Assembly: GCA_018831195.1 (NCBI GenBank)
Contig: JAHJDP010000037.1
Span: forward strand, 1 to 64,000
Length of the DNA: 64,000 nucleotides
Direction of reading: 5' to 3'
Source of the DNA: Candidatus Eisenbacteria bacterium
Lineage (GTDB): Bacteria; Eisenbacteria; RBG-16-71-46; CAIMUX01; JAHJDP01
Shown: in pieces, positions 1-6,333 of the stretch
Numbering within the stretch: the stretch's first letter is position 1
Layout of the letters: every line of letters begins with the position of its first letter
Translations under genes and position numbers: made by a program
Notes under the pieces: model-generated
Seen by the model: only the letters and a program-made list of their open reading frames with translations
What the model was told of the DNA's origin: nothing
Database searches by the model: none

Positions 1-267
1 GATAAGGACGTGAACTTTCACTGCACAACCGCGCCATTTACCGTGTCCCCCGGACCACAGGGCTTTGTCATGTTGTGCTGACTCGCCCCGGGGATGTCGG
101 CCTTCTATGGCGTTCGTGTTCCTCGGCTCGCAGCTTTGCCGCCGGCTTCCTTCGGACCATTCCTCGCGGATTGGCCCTTGCCTTGAGCTGGCCGTTGGCG
201 TCATCATTGATGACGGTGGTCCTCCTACAGGGGACTTTCACCCCTTGAGTTCACGCCCATGCCGGGC
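1..267. other. Gap at left edge: no supported gene
   Basis: I see no convincing coding sequence here. The only open frame of any size (65-331, 88 codons) runs through the attC-like inverted repeat and has no ribosome-binding site or recognisable domain. The stretch is probably the body or tail of a cassette whose gene lies left of the window, or a non-coding cassette. Confidence 0.4.
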
Positions 268-324
268 GTACACAACCGGCTCCACCGGACTCGCTTCGTT
301 CGCCGGTGAGCCGAACGTTATAGG
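268..324 (+). other. attC-like recombination site
   Basis: An imperfect inverted repeat: CGGCTCCACCGGACTCG (276 on) pairs with CGCCGGTGAGCCG (301-313), with a short loop near 295. The right core is GTTATAG at 317-323. The left core, near 270-276, is a poorer match to RYYYAAC. The site sits just upstream of the secreted-protein cassette at 376 and has the size and shape of an attC, but its cores are non-canonical. Confidence 0.45.
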
Positions 325-375
325 TACTTAACTGAAATTGACGGTCGGTCGATTGTCAAAAAGCGGAGGCACAAA

Positions 376-969
376 TTGAATCCACGATTATCCTTCGCGC
401 TTGTTTCCGCCCTCCTCCTCGGCTCCCTGCCCGCGAGTCAAGCTCTAGATGCAGAGATTTTTGTGGATTTTGATACGGATAATAGTATCTGGACGATCAA
501 TCAATATGCCGGAGCGAGCTACGGGACGATCAGCATTATTTTGGAAATATCTGAAGGCAATATTGAACCCGGCGCAGAACTTATGTTGGTCGCCGAGCAT
601 GATATGTATACGGTTGGCATTGATGATGACTACCCCTGCATAATTTTCGAGGGTGATTGCGGACCATATGAATGGGGGAACCCAGACCTTTTTGAAGAAT
701 CATATTTAATCCCGTGCCCTGTGTGCTGTGCGGACAATCGGCATATCTACGGGAAAATTAAGGAAGGGGTGACTCTATCCAGTGGAAACAGGTATCTTTT
801 GGGCTCTGTAGGCCTATCTCTTGACACTTCAGGAGAGTGCTCATCCCGACTCATAATTAGAGGGGAATGTGATCATATCGACCATGAGGCATGGGCGCCG
901 GCTTGGCTTGAATCAGATCCGAATCCTGTCAAACAGGGAACCTGGGGCAAAGTAAAATCCTTATATTAG
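376..969 (+). CDS. Secreted cysteine-rich hypothetical protein (cassette gene)
   Basis: A 197-residue protein of unknown function. It starts at TTG 376, preceded by GGAGG at 365-369. An N-terminal signal peptide (NPRLSFALVSALLLG, cleavage near residue 24) predicts export. The mature part is acidic and contains about nine cysteines, including a CPVCC motif near residues 114-118, which suggests disulphide bonds outside the cytoplasm. I recognise no named domain; it resembles orphan exported proteins common in environmental cassettes. It lies between two attC-like sites (268-324 and 984-1048), so it forms a complete single-gene cassette. Confidence 0.75.
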   Translation: MNPRLSFALVSALLLGSLPASQALDAEIFVDFDTDNSIWTINQYAGASYGTISIILEISEGNIEPGAELMLVAEHDMYTVGIDDDYPCIIFEGDCGPYEWGNPDLFEESYLIPCPVCCADNRHIYGKIKEGVTLSSGNRYLLGSVGLSLDTSGECSSRLIIRGECDHIDHEAWAPAWLESDPNPVKQGTWGKVKSLY

Positions 970-983
970 TAAAGTGATACAGA

Positions 984-1048
984 CCTATAACGACTTTTGA
1001 ACCTGCCGAGGGCCCTTGTCACGGCCTCTCGCACAGGACTATTATAGT
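984..1048 (+). other. attC-like recombination site
   Basis: Fifteen bases after the stop of the 376 gene. The outer arms are CCTATAA (984-990) and TTATAG (1042-1047). The inner stem is CCTG..CGAGGGCC (1002-1013) against GGCCTCTCG..CAGG (1023-1036). The left core CTATAAC matches the reverse complement of the GTTATAG core at 317, so the two sites share a lineage-specific variant core. The right core here begins ATT rather than GTT. Confidence 0.45.
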
Positions 1049-1124
1049 GACGCAAAGTTGAGAGTGGGCGGGGGCCGCGCCAAGCGCGCCTCGCAGGTTA
1101 AAAGAACGTTCGCGTGAGGAGAAA

Positions 1125-1601
1125 ATGACTGAATTGAAGCCCATCGGCACTATCCACAGCCCATTCAAGGAGCTGAACGGCATGCCGATCCAGCCCGCTG
1201 GCGCGGCCGGCGTAAAGGGTACCGTCGATATCTTTGAGGAATACCGTGCCGGGCTCAAAGATCTGGACGGATTCTCTCATATCATATTGCTGTACCAGTT
1301 CCACCGCAGCCAGGGATTCAACCTCCAAGTCGTGCCTTTCATGGATTCAGAACCCAGGGGCCTCTTCGCGACCCGTGCGCCCAGGCGTCCGAACCCAATC
1401 GGACTCTCTGTTGTGCAACTGGACAAGATCGAAAACGGTTTGCTGCAGATTCAGAACGTGGACATCCTCGACGGGACCCCACTTCTGGACATCAAGCCCT
1501 ATGTTCCGGAATTCGAGGCCCAAGTGAAGGTGCGCACCGGCTGGCTTGAGACAGCCAGGAAGACCGTTTCACACCGAAGGGCGGACGATCGATTCAAATA
1601 G
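1125..1601 (+). CDS. trmO: tRNA (N6-threonylcarbamoyladenosine(37)-N6)-methyltransferase TrmO
   Basis: TrmO (older name TsaA/YaeB) uses SAM to N6-methylate the t6A37 base of certain tRNAs in the cytoplasm. The 158-residue product has the family start (PIGTIHSPF), the central GLFATRAPRRPNPIGLS motif (residues about 83-99) that forms the SAM pocket, and the DIKPYVPEF segment near the C-terminus. It is close to the length of short single-domain TrmO proteins. A good GAGGAG ribosome-binding site lies just upstream of ATG 1125. It is odd as a cassette gene, because tRNA modification is normally a housekeeping function; attC-like repeats stand on both sides. The family call is secure. Confidence 0.92.
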   Translation: MTELKPIGTIHSPFKELNGMPIQPAGAAGVKGTVDIFEEYRAGLKDLDGFSHIILLYQFHRSQGFNLQVVPFMDSEPRGLFATRAPRRPNPIGLSVVQLDKIENGLLQIQNVDILDGTPLLDIKPYVPEFEAQVKVRTGWLETARKTVSHRRADDRFK

Positions 1602-1604
1602 GAC

Positions 1605-1645
1605 CGCGAACGCCAAGCAGCTTGACTCCCTCAAGCGCGTTATGC
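1605..1645 (+). other. Short attC-like recombination site
   Basis: Immediately after the trmO stop. The stem GCTTGA (1620-1625) pairs with TCAAGC (1631-1636), and the outer arms are GCGAACGC and GCGTTATGC. The right core is GTTATGC (1639-1645). It is only about 41 bp, shorter than typical attC sites, so it may be a minimal or partly deleted one. Confidence 0.4.
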
Positions 1646-1688
1646 AATATGAATAATGCAGTACGCATAATGCGGAGGGCATACTGAA

Positions 1689-2825
1689 ATGAACCCATTC
1701 CAACACAGCGCGCTGGCACGCAAGGGCGCTTTCTGTAATCGAAAGAAGGAGTTACGCGAGATCCGCCGATCCATGGAGAATGGCGATCGTGCGTTTATCT
1801 ACTCGGAGCGCAGGCTGGGCAAGACTTCTCTGGTGAAGCTCGCTCTCAGTGGTCTCCCGAAAGAGGAGTTCCTGGGTGCCTACATAGACCTCTGGCCCAC
1901 GGATGACGAGGAGTCCTTCATCATTGCTATGGCGCGAGGGATCTCGGAGAGCCTCGAAAGCAAGGCGGACAAGATGCTTAAGTCTGCCCGCCAGTTTTTC
2001 GGAGCAATGGCTCCGTCCGTGACTATGGACTCTGATGGCAAGCCCACCGTGACTTTCGCCCAACGCACTGCAAGTCCAGGACACCCCGAACTCCGCTCGA
2101 TCCTAGCCACCCCTGCAATCATAGCCAAGAAACGCAAACGACGCGTCGTCATTGTCTTCGATGAATTCCAGCGCATCCTTGAGTATGACAATGATCTGGT
2201 AGAACGGACTTTGAGGAGTGTCATCCAAGAACAATCGGAGATTGCCTATATCTTCCTTGGAAGCCGAAGACACCTCATACGAAGCATGTTCTTGGATCAG
2301 AACAGGCCGCTGTATCGGGCAGGCACGCACTATCCACTTGGACCAATCGCAACCGAGCACTGGATTCCGTACATTCGATCACGATTCCGCAAGACCGATC
2401 GGGAAATCGCTTCTGCTGTCATCAAAGAACTCTGCGCAATGACTGACGGACATCCTTTCTACACACAGCACCTTTGCCATGTCCTTTGGGAAATGAGCGA
2501 TCCTGGTACCGTGATCTCTGCCGACAATCTTCAGGCGGCCCTTGGGCTGGTTCTTGAGCGAGAGAGCTACGCGTACACCGTTCTCTGGGAGTCCTTGGGA
2601 ACCAATCAACAGCGCTTCGTGACTGGCCTGGCCCACGAGCCTCCGGGAACTCAAGTTTATTCGGCAGATTTCATTGCGCGCTATCGGCTTCGCAGTCCCG
2701 CCAGTGCTCAACGTGTGGTTCAAACGCTTCTTGAACGTGATGTCATCGATCATGCGGAGGGGTCCTTCGTCTTGACGGACAGGATATTTGGTGCTTGGGT
2801 CAGACAATCAGCATTGTTGCCGTGA
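1689..2825 (+). CDS. AAA+/STAND-type ATPase with C-terminal winged helix (cassette gene)
   Basis: A 378-residue protein of the archaeal-type ATPase_2 group. Visible motifs: a P-loop SERRLGKTSLV near residues 40-50, Walker B RVVIVFDEFQ near 153-162, and a sensor-like IFLGSRRHL near 187-195. The C-terminal 100 residues look like a winged helix (SADFIARYRL..SPASAQRVVQTLLERDVI). The first P-loop glycine is replaced by serine, which is common in this group. Such NTPases occur as stand-alone stress or defence-associated proteins; the substrate is unknown. GGAGGGCATACTGAA precedes ATG 1689. An attC-like site follows at 2846, so it is a one-gene cassette. The ATPase fold is firm; the role is open. 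Confidence 0.85.
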   Translation: MNPFQHSALARKGAFCNRKKELREIRRSMENGDRAFIYSERRLGKTSLVKLALSGLPKEEFLGAYIDLWPTDDEESFIIAMARGISESLESKADKMLKSARQFFGAMAPSVTMDSDGKPTVTFAQRTASPGHPELRSILATPAIIAKKRKRRVVIVFDEFQRILEYDNDLVERTLRSVIQEQSEIAYIFLGSRRHLIRSMFLDQNRPLYRAGTHYPLGPIATEHWIPYIRSRFRKTDREIASAVIKELCAMTDGHPFYTQHLCHVLWEMSDPGTVISADNLQAALGLVLERESYAYTVLWESLGTNQQRFVTGLAHEPPGTQVYSADFIARYRLRSPASAQRVVQTLLERDVIDHAEGSFVLTDRIFGAWVRQSALLP

Positions 2826-2845
2826 TCGTGGGAAAGGATGAAGAG

Positions 2846-2940
2846 AGATAACACTACATGCACCAGATGTCTCGTGCCGTCACGGTCCTTGCTGCGCAAG
2901 GTCCGCACCGGCCCATCCGCCGGTGATGTTCTCGTTACAG
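2846..2940 (+). other. attC-like recombination site (long form)
   Basis: The left core AGATAAC (2846-2852) and right core GTTACAG (2934-2940) flank arms TAAC..ACATGCACC (2849-2863) and GGTGATGT..GTTA (2922-2937) that are partly complementary. The centre holds its own hairpins, CCTTGctgcgCAAGG (2887-2901) and CACCGGcccatccGCCGGTG (2906-2925). The latter could equally work as a terminator of the ATPase gene. Confidence 0.45.
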
Positions 2941-2966
2941 AGGTTGGAATTTTCTTGATTTTGCCC

Positions 2967-2995
2967 TTGACGCCCACAACTACGATTTGTAGTTA
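2967..2995 (+). promoter_or_regulatory. Putative promoter overlapping operator 1
   Basis: TTGACG (2967-2972) and TAGTTA (2990-2995) are 17 bp apart and lie upstream of the winged-helix gene at 3037. The -10 box sits inside the first palindrome, a layout typical of an autorepressed promoter. The -10 match is modest. Confidence 0.4.
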
Positions 2996-3015
2996 ATTGA
3001 CTACGATATGTAGTC
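2978..3015. promoter_or_regulatory. Two tandem palindromic operators
   Basis: Two near-identical 17-bp palindromes, AACTACGATTTGTAGTT (2978-2994) and GACTACGATATGTAGTC (2999-3015), have centres exactly 21 bp apart. That is two DNA turns, so they lie on the same face of the helix. Shared core: ACTACGATNTGTAGT. They directly precede a gene for a winged-helix DNA-binding protein, which is the obvious candidate ligand. Confidence 0.65.
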
Positions 3016-3036
3016 AGCCTGTTTGCGGGCGGCCCA

Positions 3037-3291
3037 ATGGCAAAAATAAATCGTACATCCCCTTCTCTGGCAAGGCTTTTCCCGAATCCAGCTATGCTCG
3101 ATGTCATGGTTCTGATCATGTTGCATCCCGACCAGGAGTTCTACCAGCGGGAAATTGTTGAGAGAACACAAAATACAGTTCTGCAGGTTCAAAGGGCTCT
3201 GAAGCGAATCCAAGATGCAGGCTTTGTTCAAAAGAACAAAAGTGGCAACCGAGCCTATTACAGGGCGCGACGCGAACCAGCCTTCCATTGA
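3037..3291 (+). CDS. Winged-helix DNA-binding protein, probably autoregulatory (possibly truncated)
   Basis: An 84-residue product with a winged-helix fold: MLDVMVLIMLHPDQEFYQRE (helix 1 and turn), then recognition helix NTVLQVQRALKRIQDAG and the wing FVQKNKSGNRAYYRA. This matches the N-terminal half of stand-alone wHTH or nucleotidyltransferase-linked regulators with the pattern EFY-REI-ALKRL-AG-V-GN-YY. The reading frame stops after ARREPAFH. Dropping one base at about 3287-3288 would continue the product as a further 19 residues beginning IEALMST, which fits the family better, so a frameshift is plausible. Tandem palindromes at 2978-3015 are its likely binding site. Start ATG 3037 has a weak ribosome-binding site. 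Confidence 0.7.
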   Translation: MAKINRTSPSLARLFPNPAMLDVMVLIMLHPDQEFYQREIVERTQNTVLQVQRALKRIQDAGFVQKNKSGNRAYYRARREPAFH

Positions 3292-3632
3292 GGCCTTGAT
3301 GTCCACTGCATGCGGATCCGCACAGGGCGGTTCACGATGATGGAGCACACGAGAAACCTCACTCTTACAACTGATCGCTGTCAAAATCACCGCGCGTTGG
3401 CGCGTTCCCATTGCTAACAGATTCTCCACCGTGACCCAACAAGGGAGCGGGGGTGTCCACAAGGAGGATGAGTATTCGTGATAGTCTGACACTGACGCCA
3501 TCATAATCGGCCTGCGCCGTCTCGTCTGAGGCGGGTACCCGAGACCGTCGGGTTCATCGCGGGCCACTTCTTTGACATGCCATCCCCGTTGCAGCGGATC
3601 GTGTTCCCTCGCTCGGGGAGCGTGAACGAGAC
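3292..3632. other. Gap: no supported gene; possible remnants
   Basis: No complete gene is seen. The first 57 bases may be the frame-shifted tail of the 3037 gene. In 3560-3629 a frame reading GHFFDMPSPLQRIVFP looks coding-like but ends in a stop and lies out of frame with the fragment at 3633, suggesting decayed sequence. I could not find a convincing attC here. Confidence 0.35.
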
Positions 3633-3911
3633 GTGGACCGCGAGCTGATGCTCGACGTGGAGGCAAGACTCTTCGCGGCCGTTGGCGAGTACGGACAGGG
3701 AGCAAGCGAACAGGGAGCGGCCGGGCTCCGCAGCGCGCTTCAGGATGGTCTCTCGGGAGGCGTTCTCACGGAGGACATGATAAACGACGTGGGCTACTAC
3801 TGTCTTGAGAACGGCCTCTCAGAGGCCGCAGTGGAAGCTTTCATGTTCAACGTAGAGCAGTTCCCGGATTTTGCGAACGCCCACAAAAGTTTGGGGGATA
3901 CGCATTCCACG
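3633..3911 (+). pseudogene. Truncated TPR-type C-terminal fragment
   Basis: The frame from GTG 3633 encodes a segment (EDMINDVGYYCLENG, then AVEAFMFNVEQFPDFANAHKSLGD) that closely resembles the TPR-like C-terminal tail of serine hydrolases and esterases, where the usual continuation is a further helix. Similarity stops abruptly at about 3905-3915, just before a 40-bp sequence repeated at 6653. After that the frame reads on to 4085 through low-quality residues (RRPIRMRPRDPPHP). I treat it as the remains of a longer gene cut by recombination, not as a functional 150-residue protein. Confidence 0.5.
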
Positions 3912-3918
3912 GTTCTGG

Positions 3919-3958
3919 CTTTAATCCGCCGGCCCATCCGAATGCGGCCCCGGGATCC
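3919..3958. repeat. Direct repeat copy A (about 40 bp)
   Basis: The sequence from CTTTAATCCGCCGGCCCATC to the CCCCGG run matches 6653-6692 with about five differences. In the 6653 copy it is the 3' end of the DUF697 gene on the - strand. Read on the - strand here it gives PGPHSDGPAD and a stop, against PGPHSDGPVD and a stop in the gene. It is therefore the tail of a paralogous or duplicated gene. Confidence 0.7.
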
Positions 3959-4106
3959 CCCCCATCCAGCTTTTTGTACTGGCTGCAATACAGACTTACC
4001 GATATCCGGGCTCCCATGGTGTTATCGCAACATCATAGCGCAGGAAAACCGTTACAAATTGGACACCCAACAGGGTTTGCTGTAATCTATTTTCAGCAGT
4101 GTGCCA

Positions 4107-4193
4107 GTGAATAAACATGTAATGAAACAGAAGCATTAAGGGAGCCGTTTGCAGCGCAGACGCCCCCCAATCCTGTGAATCATGATGGTTAGA
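4107..4193 (+). other. Possible attC-like site
   Basis: It ends in a canonical core, GTTAGAT (4192 region), with CTGTGAATCATGATGG before it. This is only loosely complementary to AACATGTAATGAAACAG near 4114-4130. It lies at the expected position between the TPR fragment and the DUF3795 cassette. The pairing is too poor for more than a tentative call. Confidence 0.25.
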
Positions 4194-4256
4194 TAAGGAA
4201 TGGTTAAACAGAGAAGAAATATTTGAAGATAGGCCAATGCATTGAGGTTATGAAAT

Positions 4257-4799
4257 ATGAATAAATTCAACCCCGATACATATTGCGGAATCTACTGTGG
4301 TGCTTGCTCAATATCTATGCATGATAAAACCGGTCTCACTGATGATTTTTCTGCCTGTCTCAAAAGTGTGCCGAAGGAGGATTTATCTTGCGGCGGCTGC
4401 AAATCCGACAATGTGTACTATGGTTGCCGTATTTGTACTCTCCGTTCCTGTGCGCGTGAAAAAAATGTCGAGCATTGTATCGACTGTCCCGATTATCCAT
4501 GTAAAAAATATAGAAAGTGGCAAGGGGTGGCAAAATTTCTCCCTCACATTAATGAAGCTGAGGATAACCTGGAGGCTATCAAAGACGACGGTGTTGACCA
4601 CTGGCTTGATTCGCAAAAAAAAGAATGGTCATGCCCTACCTGCGGCAATCCTTTCTCATGGTATGCATCTATATGTTCAAAGTGTGGTCGTAGCCTTGTG
4701 TCAAAAGCATTCAAACTATCCGGCTGGAGGAAATTCTTGTGCCGCTTTATGATCCCGATGGTGTATCGAAAGGGAAAGGCGAGGTATAAGAGTGTTTAA
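4257..4799 (+). CDS. DUF3795 zinc-binding protein (cassette gene)
   Basis: A 180-residue cytoplasmic protein with the DUF3795 start (TYCGIYCGACSI) and a dense set of cysteine pairs: CGIYCGAC (residues 9-16), CGGCKS, YGCRICTLRSC and CIDCPDYPC. A second C-terminal zinc ribbon follows (CPTCGNPF..CSKCGRS, about residues 126-143). The family is thought to bind zinc or an Fe-S centre, but its reaction is not known. The gene is AT-rich compared with the chromosome. Its TAA stop (4797-4799) lies inside the left core GTTTAAC of the attC at 4794, the usual arrangement in a gene cassette. Confidence 0.85.
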   Translation: MNKFNPDTYCGIYCGACSISMHDKTGLTDDFSACLKSVPKEDLSCGGCKSDNVYYGCRICTLRSCAREKNVEHCIDCPDYPCKKYRKWQGVAKFLPHINEAEDNLEAIKDDGVDHWLDSQKKEWSCPTCGNPFSWYASICSKCGRSLVSKAFKLSGWRKFLCRFMIPMVYRKGKARYKSV

Positions 4800-4855
4800 C
4801 AACGGCATTAAGGGCGATGGCAAAAAGCCGTCGCGCCTTATGTCGGGAGTTAGGC
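4794..4855 (+). other. attC recombination site (clear)
   Basis: The left core GTTTAAC (4794-4800, fits RYYYAAC) and right core GTTAGGC (4849-4855, fits GTTRRRY) are 62 bp end to end. The arms pair well: GGCATTAAGGGCGATGGC (4804-4821) against GCCGTCGCGCCTTATGTC (4827-4844), with a CAAAAA loop. Size, cores, internal mismatches and position at the end of the CDS are all as expected for attC. This is the best evidence that the region is an integron array. Confidence 0.85.
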
Positions 4856-4921
4856 CGATTTTAAAGGGTTAGATATCCTTGCGAGAACAATCGGCCACGG
4901 GTTGACAGACAGGAACACGCC

Positions 4922-6010
4922 ATGGATTCGTTTCCATATCGAGTATTTATAAGCTATTCACATACCGATCGATCGATTGTAGATAGTCTAGTTCAAGTTT
5001 TACGAGATTCAGGGACCTATCCAATGTGGGACGACGACTTAGTTGGCGGGAGCGGCTTTTCAGATCAAATTCAAGATTTCATCAGCAATTCTCACATATT
5101 CCTTCCTGTGCTAACTCAAGAGTCAAAAGATCGTCCATGGTTACACCAGGAAATAGGCTACGCACTCGCCCTGGGAAAACCCATTATACCGATTGCCTTA
5201 AACGCCTTGCCGGATGGAATCATAAGTGGAGTTCAGGCAATTCAATTGAAAGACGATCTCTCGGACGCGCAGCAAAAACTTACGCCGGCTCTATTTCGAA
5301 AACACATGACATCCATCCAAGAGCACCCGATAACGTATCAATGCACCGATGACAACATCCGCCGCGCGCAACTGCTAGCCCAACATGCAGATAGCGTGAG
5401 CTCTATTCATCAACATGGCCGAGTGCGCCAAATGGCCTCGCTAACATCATTCCATCTCCCGGGGCGTGGGACCAAGGACCCTATCTGGAAAAAATATTAT
5501 CCAGCGACTCCCGATAACAAGATTCTCTTTGATGCGTTGCGCAAAGAGCGAGTTGCTTTAACTGAACACGCCGAAATAGCCGGATGCAGCCTAATCCTTG
5601 ATCCGTTCGATCGACTTGAAGAAATCTACAAAAGACATGGCGCAGGTAATGTTATAGCCCGTGTTAACGGACTCATTTCCTTTCTGAAAGACGATACAGT
5701 AAGTAACATAGAAGTTGCTATAAATGATGACAGAGAGCGCGAGATCTCACTGACTGTTGTTGGTGATTGGTTTTCATCCGAAGCTGTGTCTTCAGGCGAG
5801 AAAAGCATCTTGAAGGAAGCCGTTTTTACACGATGTGCCACGGAGGTTCGACAACATATCGAGGATTTTGATGAACGGCTTGAGGAGCTCCTAGATTCCA
5901 GAGGGTGGCACGTGGAATCATCTCGCACAGAAGCAATATCATGTTTGGAATCCTATCTGGAGAATTTGAAATCCAAGGAGCCTAATTTGGCTCAGCGTAG
6001 GTTAAGATAA
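4922..6010 (+). CDS. TIR-domain protein, putative NAD+-cleaving effector (cassette gene)
   Basis: A 362-residue protein. Residues 1 to about 130 are a TIR domain: YRVFISYSHTDR at the start, WDDDLVGG for the BB-loop region, IFLPVLTQES, and PWLHQEIGYALALGKPIIP. The last resembles the SARM1 segment around its catalytic glutamate and places the catalytic residue at Glu77. TIR domains of this kind hydrolyse or rearrange NAD+, often in anti-phage abortive infection. Residues about 165-362 form an acidic, mostly alpha/beta C-terminal region I cannot assign; it may be the sensor or oligomerisation part. No partner sensor gene is adjacent except the two-helix membrane protein at 6051. AT-rich, with atypical codon use. 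The TIR call is firm; NADase activity is inferred. Confidence 0.85.
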   Translation: MDSFPYRVFISYSHTDRSIVDSLVQVLRDSGTYPMWDDDLVGGSGFSDQIQDFISNSHIFLPVLTQESKDRPWLHQEIGYALALGKPIIPIALNALPDGIISGVQAIQLKDDLSDAQQKLTPALFRKHMTSIQEHPITYQCTDDNIRRAQLLAQHADSVSSIHQHGRVRQMASLTSFHLPGRGTKDPIWKKYYPATPDNKILFDALRKERVALTEHAEIAGCSLILDPFDRLEEIYKRHGAGNVIARVNGLISFLKDDTVSNIEVAINDDREREISLTVVGDWFSSEAVSSGEKSILKEAVFTRCATEVRQHIEDFDERLEELLDSRGWHVESSRTEAISCLESYLENLKSKEPNLAQRRLR

Positions 6011-6014
6011 TGCG

Positions 6015-6032
6015 GTCTAACGAACGTTAGGG
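6015..6032 (+). other. Collapsed attC-like palindrome
   Basis: GTCTAAC (6015-6021, fits RYYYAAC) and GTTAGGG (6026-6032, near GTTRRRY) are separated by only four bases, giving the palindrome CTAACGAACGTTAG (6018-6031). It looks like an attC whose variable arms were deleted, leaving only the two outer cores. That would fuse the TIR gene and the following small gene into one cassette. Confidence 0.4.
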
Positions 6033-6050
6033 TGCACCAATAAAGGAACA

Positions 6051-6248
6051 GTGAAACATGATAACTATGAAAACAAGAATCTCTATCTTGCAATCGGGCA
6101 AATGTCGTTGGCAATAAGCATTCTCCTAAATCGCTTTGTAGGTGATAGTAATCCTGTTTCATTTATCGTCGGTCTACTGACCGGATTATCAATAGTATTC
6201 AACATTGCATTTATGATGCTTTATCGAAAAGACAAATCAGACAAATGA
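6051..6248 (+). CDS. Small two-helix membrane protein (cassette gene)
   Basis: A 65-residue product starting at GTG 6051, preceded by AAAGGAAC. Two hydrophobic stretches (LYLAIGQMSLAISILL, residues about 12-27, and FIVGLLTGLSIVFNIAFMML, about 38-57) are separated by a short turn, and both ends are charged (MKHDNYENK and YRKDKSDK). This predicts a hairpin inner-membrane protein with both ends in the cytoplasm. The family is not recognised. It lies 41 bp after the TIR gene and before a clear attC, and it is AT-rich like the TIR gene. It could be a free-standing membrane protein or the membrane partner of the TIR effector. Confidence 0.65.
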   Translation: MKHDNYENKNLYLAIGQMSLAISILLNRFVGDSNPVSFIVGLLTGLSIVFNIAFMMLYRKDKSDK

Positions 6249-6272
6249 CATTGTCTCTGAGGATCTTTGTGC

Positions 6273-6333
6273 GCCCTAACAATTGCATGACCCAGATTTG
6301 GCTTTCACCAAGCAGGTTATGCACCCGTTGGGC
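6273..6333 (+). other. attC recombination site (clear)
   Basis: The left end GCCCTAAC (6273-6280) and right end GTTGGGC (6327-6333) are about 61 bp end to end. Arms: TGCATGACC (6284-6292) and ATTTGG (6296-6301) pair with CCAAGC (6308-6313) and GGTTATGCA (6315-6323), around a CTTTCA loop. The CCTAACAATT start is typical of attC sites. It is the last recognisable site; chromosomal genes begin soon after. Confidence 0.8.

Larger units (their letters stand above)
268..6333 (+). mobile_element. Integron-type gene-cassette array (no integrase in window)
   Basis: Eight or so small, unrelated genes all lie on the + strand. Several are separated by imperfect inverted repeats of about 40-95 bp that end in GTT-core sites (GTTAGGC at 4849, GTTGGGC at 6327, GTTACAG at 2934, GTTATGC at 1639, GTTATAG at 317). 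Base composition shifts from gene to gene; the DUF3795, TIR and two-helix genes are clearly more AT-rich than the chromosome after 6656. Each cassette has its CDS 5' and its attC 3', as in integrons. No tyrosine recombinase gene is visible, so this may be an integrase-less attC cluster, or the integrase may lie left of position 1. The two best attC sites are firm; the others are weaker. Confidence 0.7.

Noticed and set aside
65-331. Open frame of 88 codons at the left edge
   Set aside because: It runs through the attC-like inverted repeat, has no ribosome-binding site and shows no domain; probably a chance frame.
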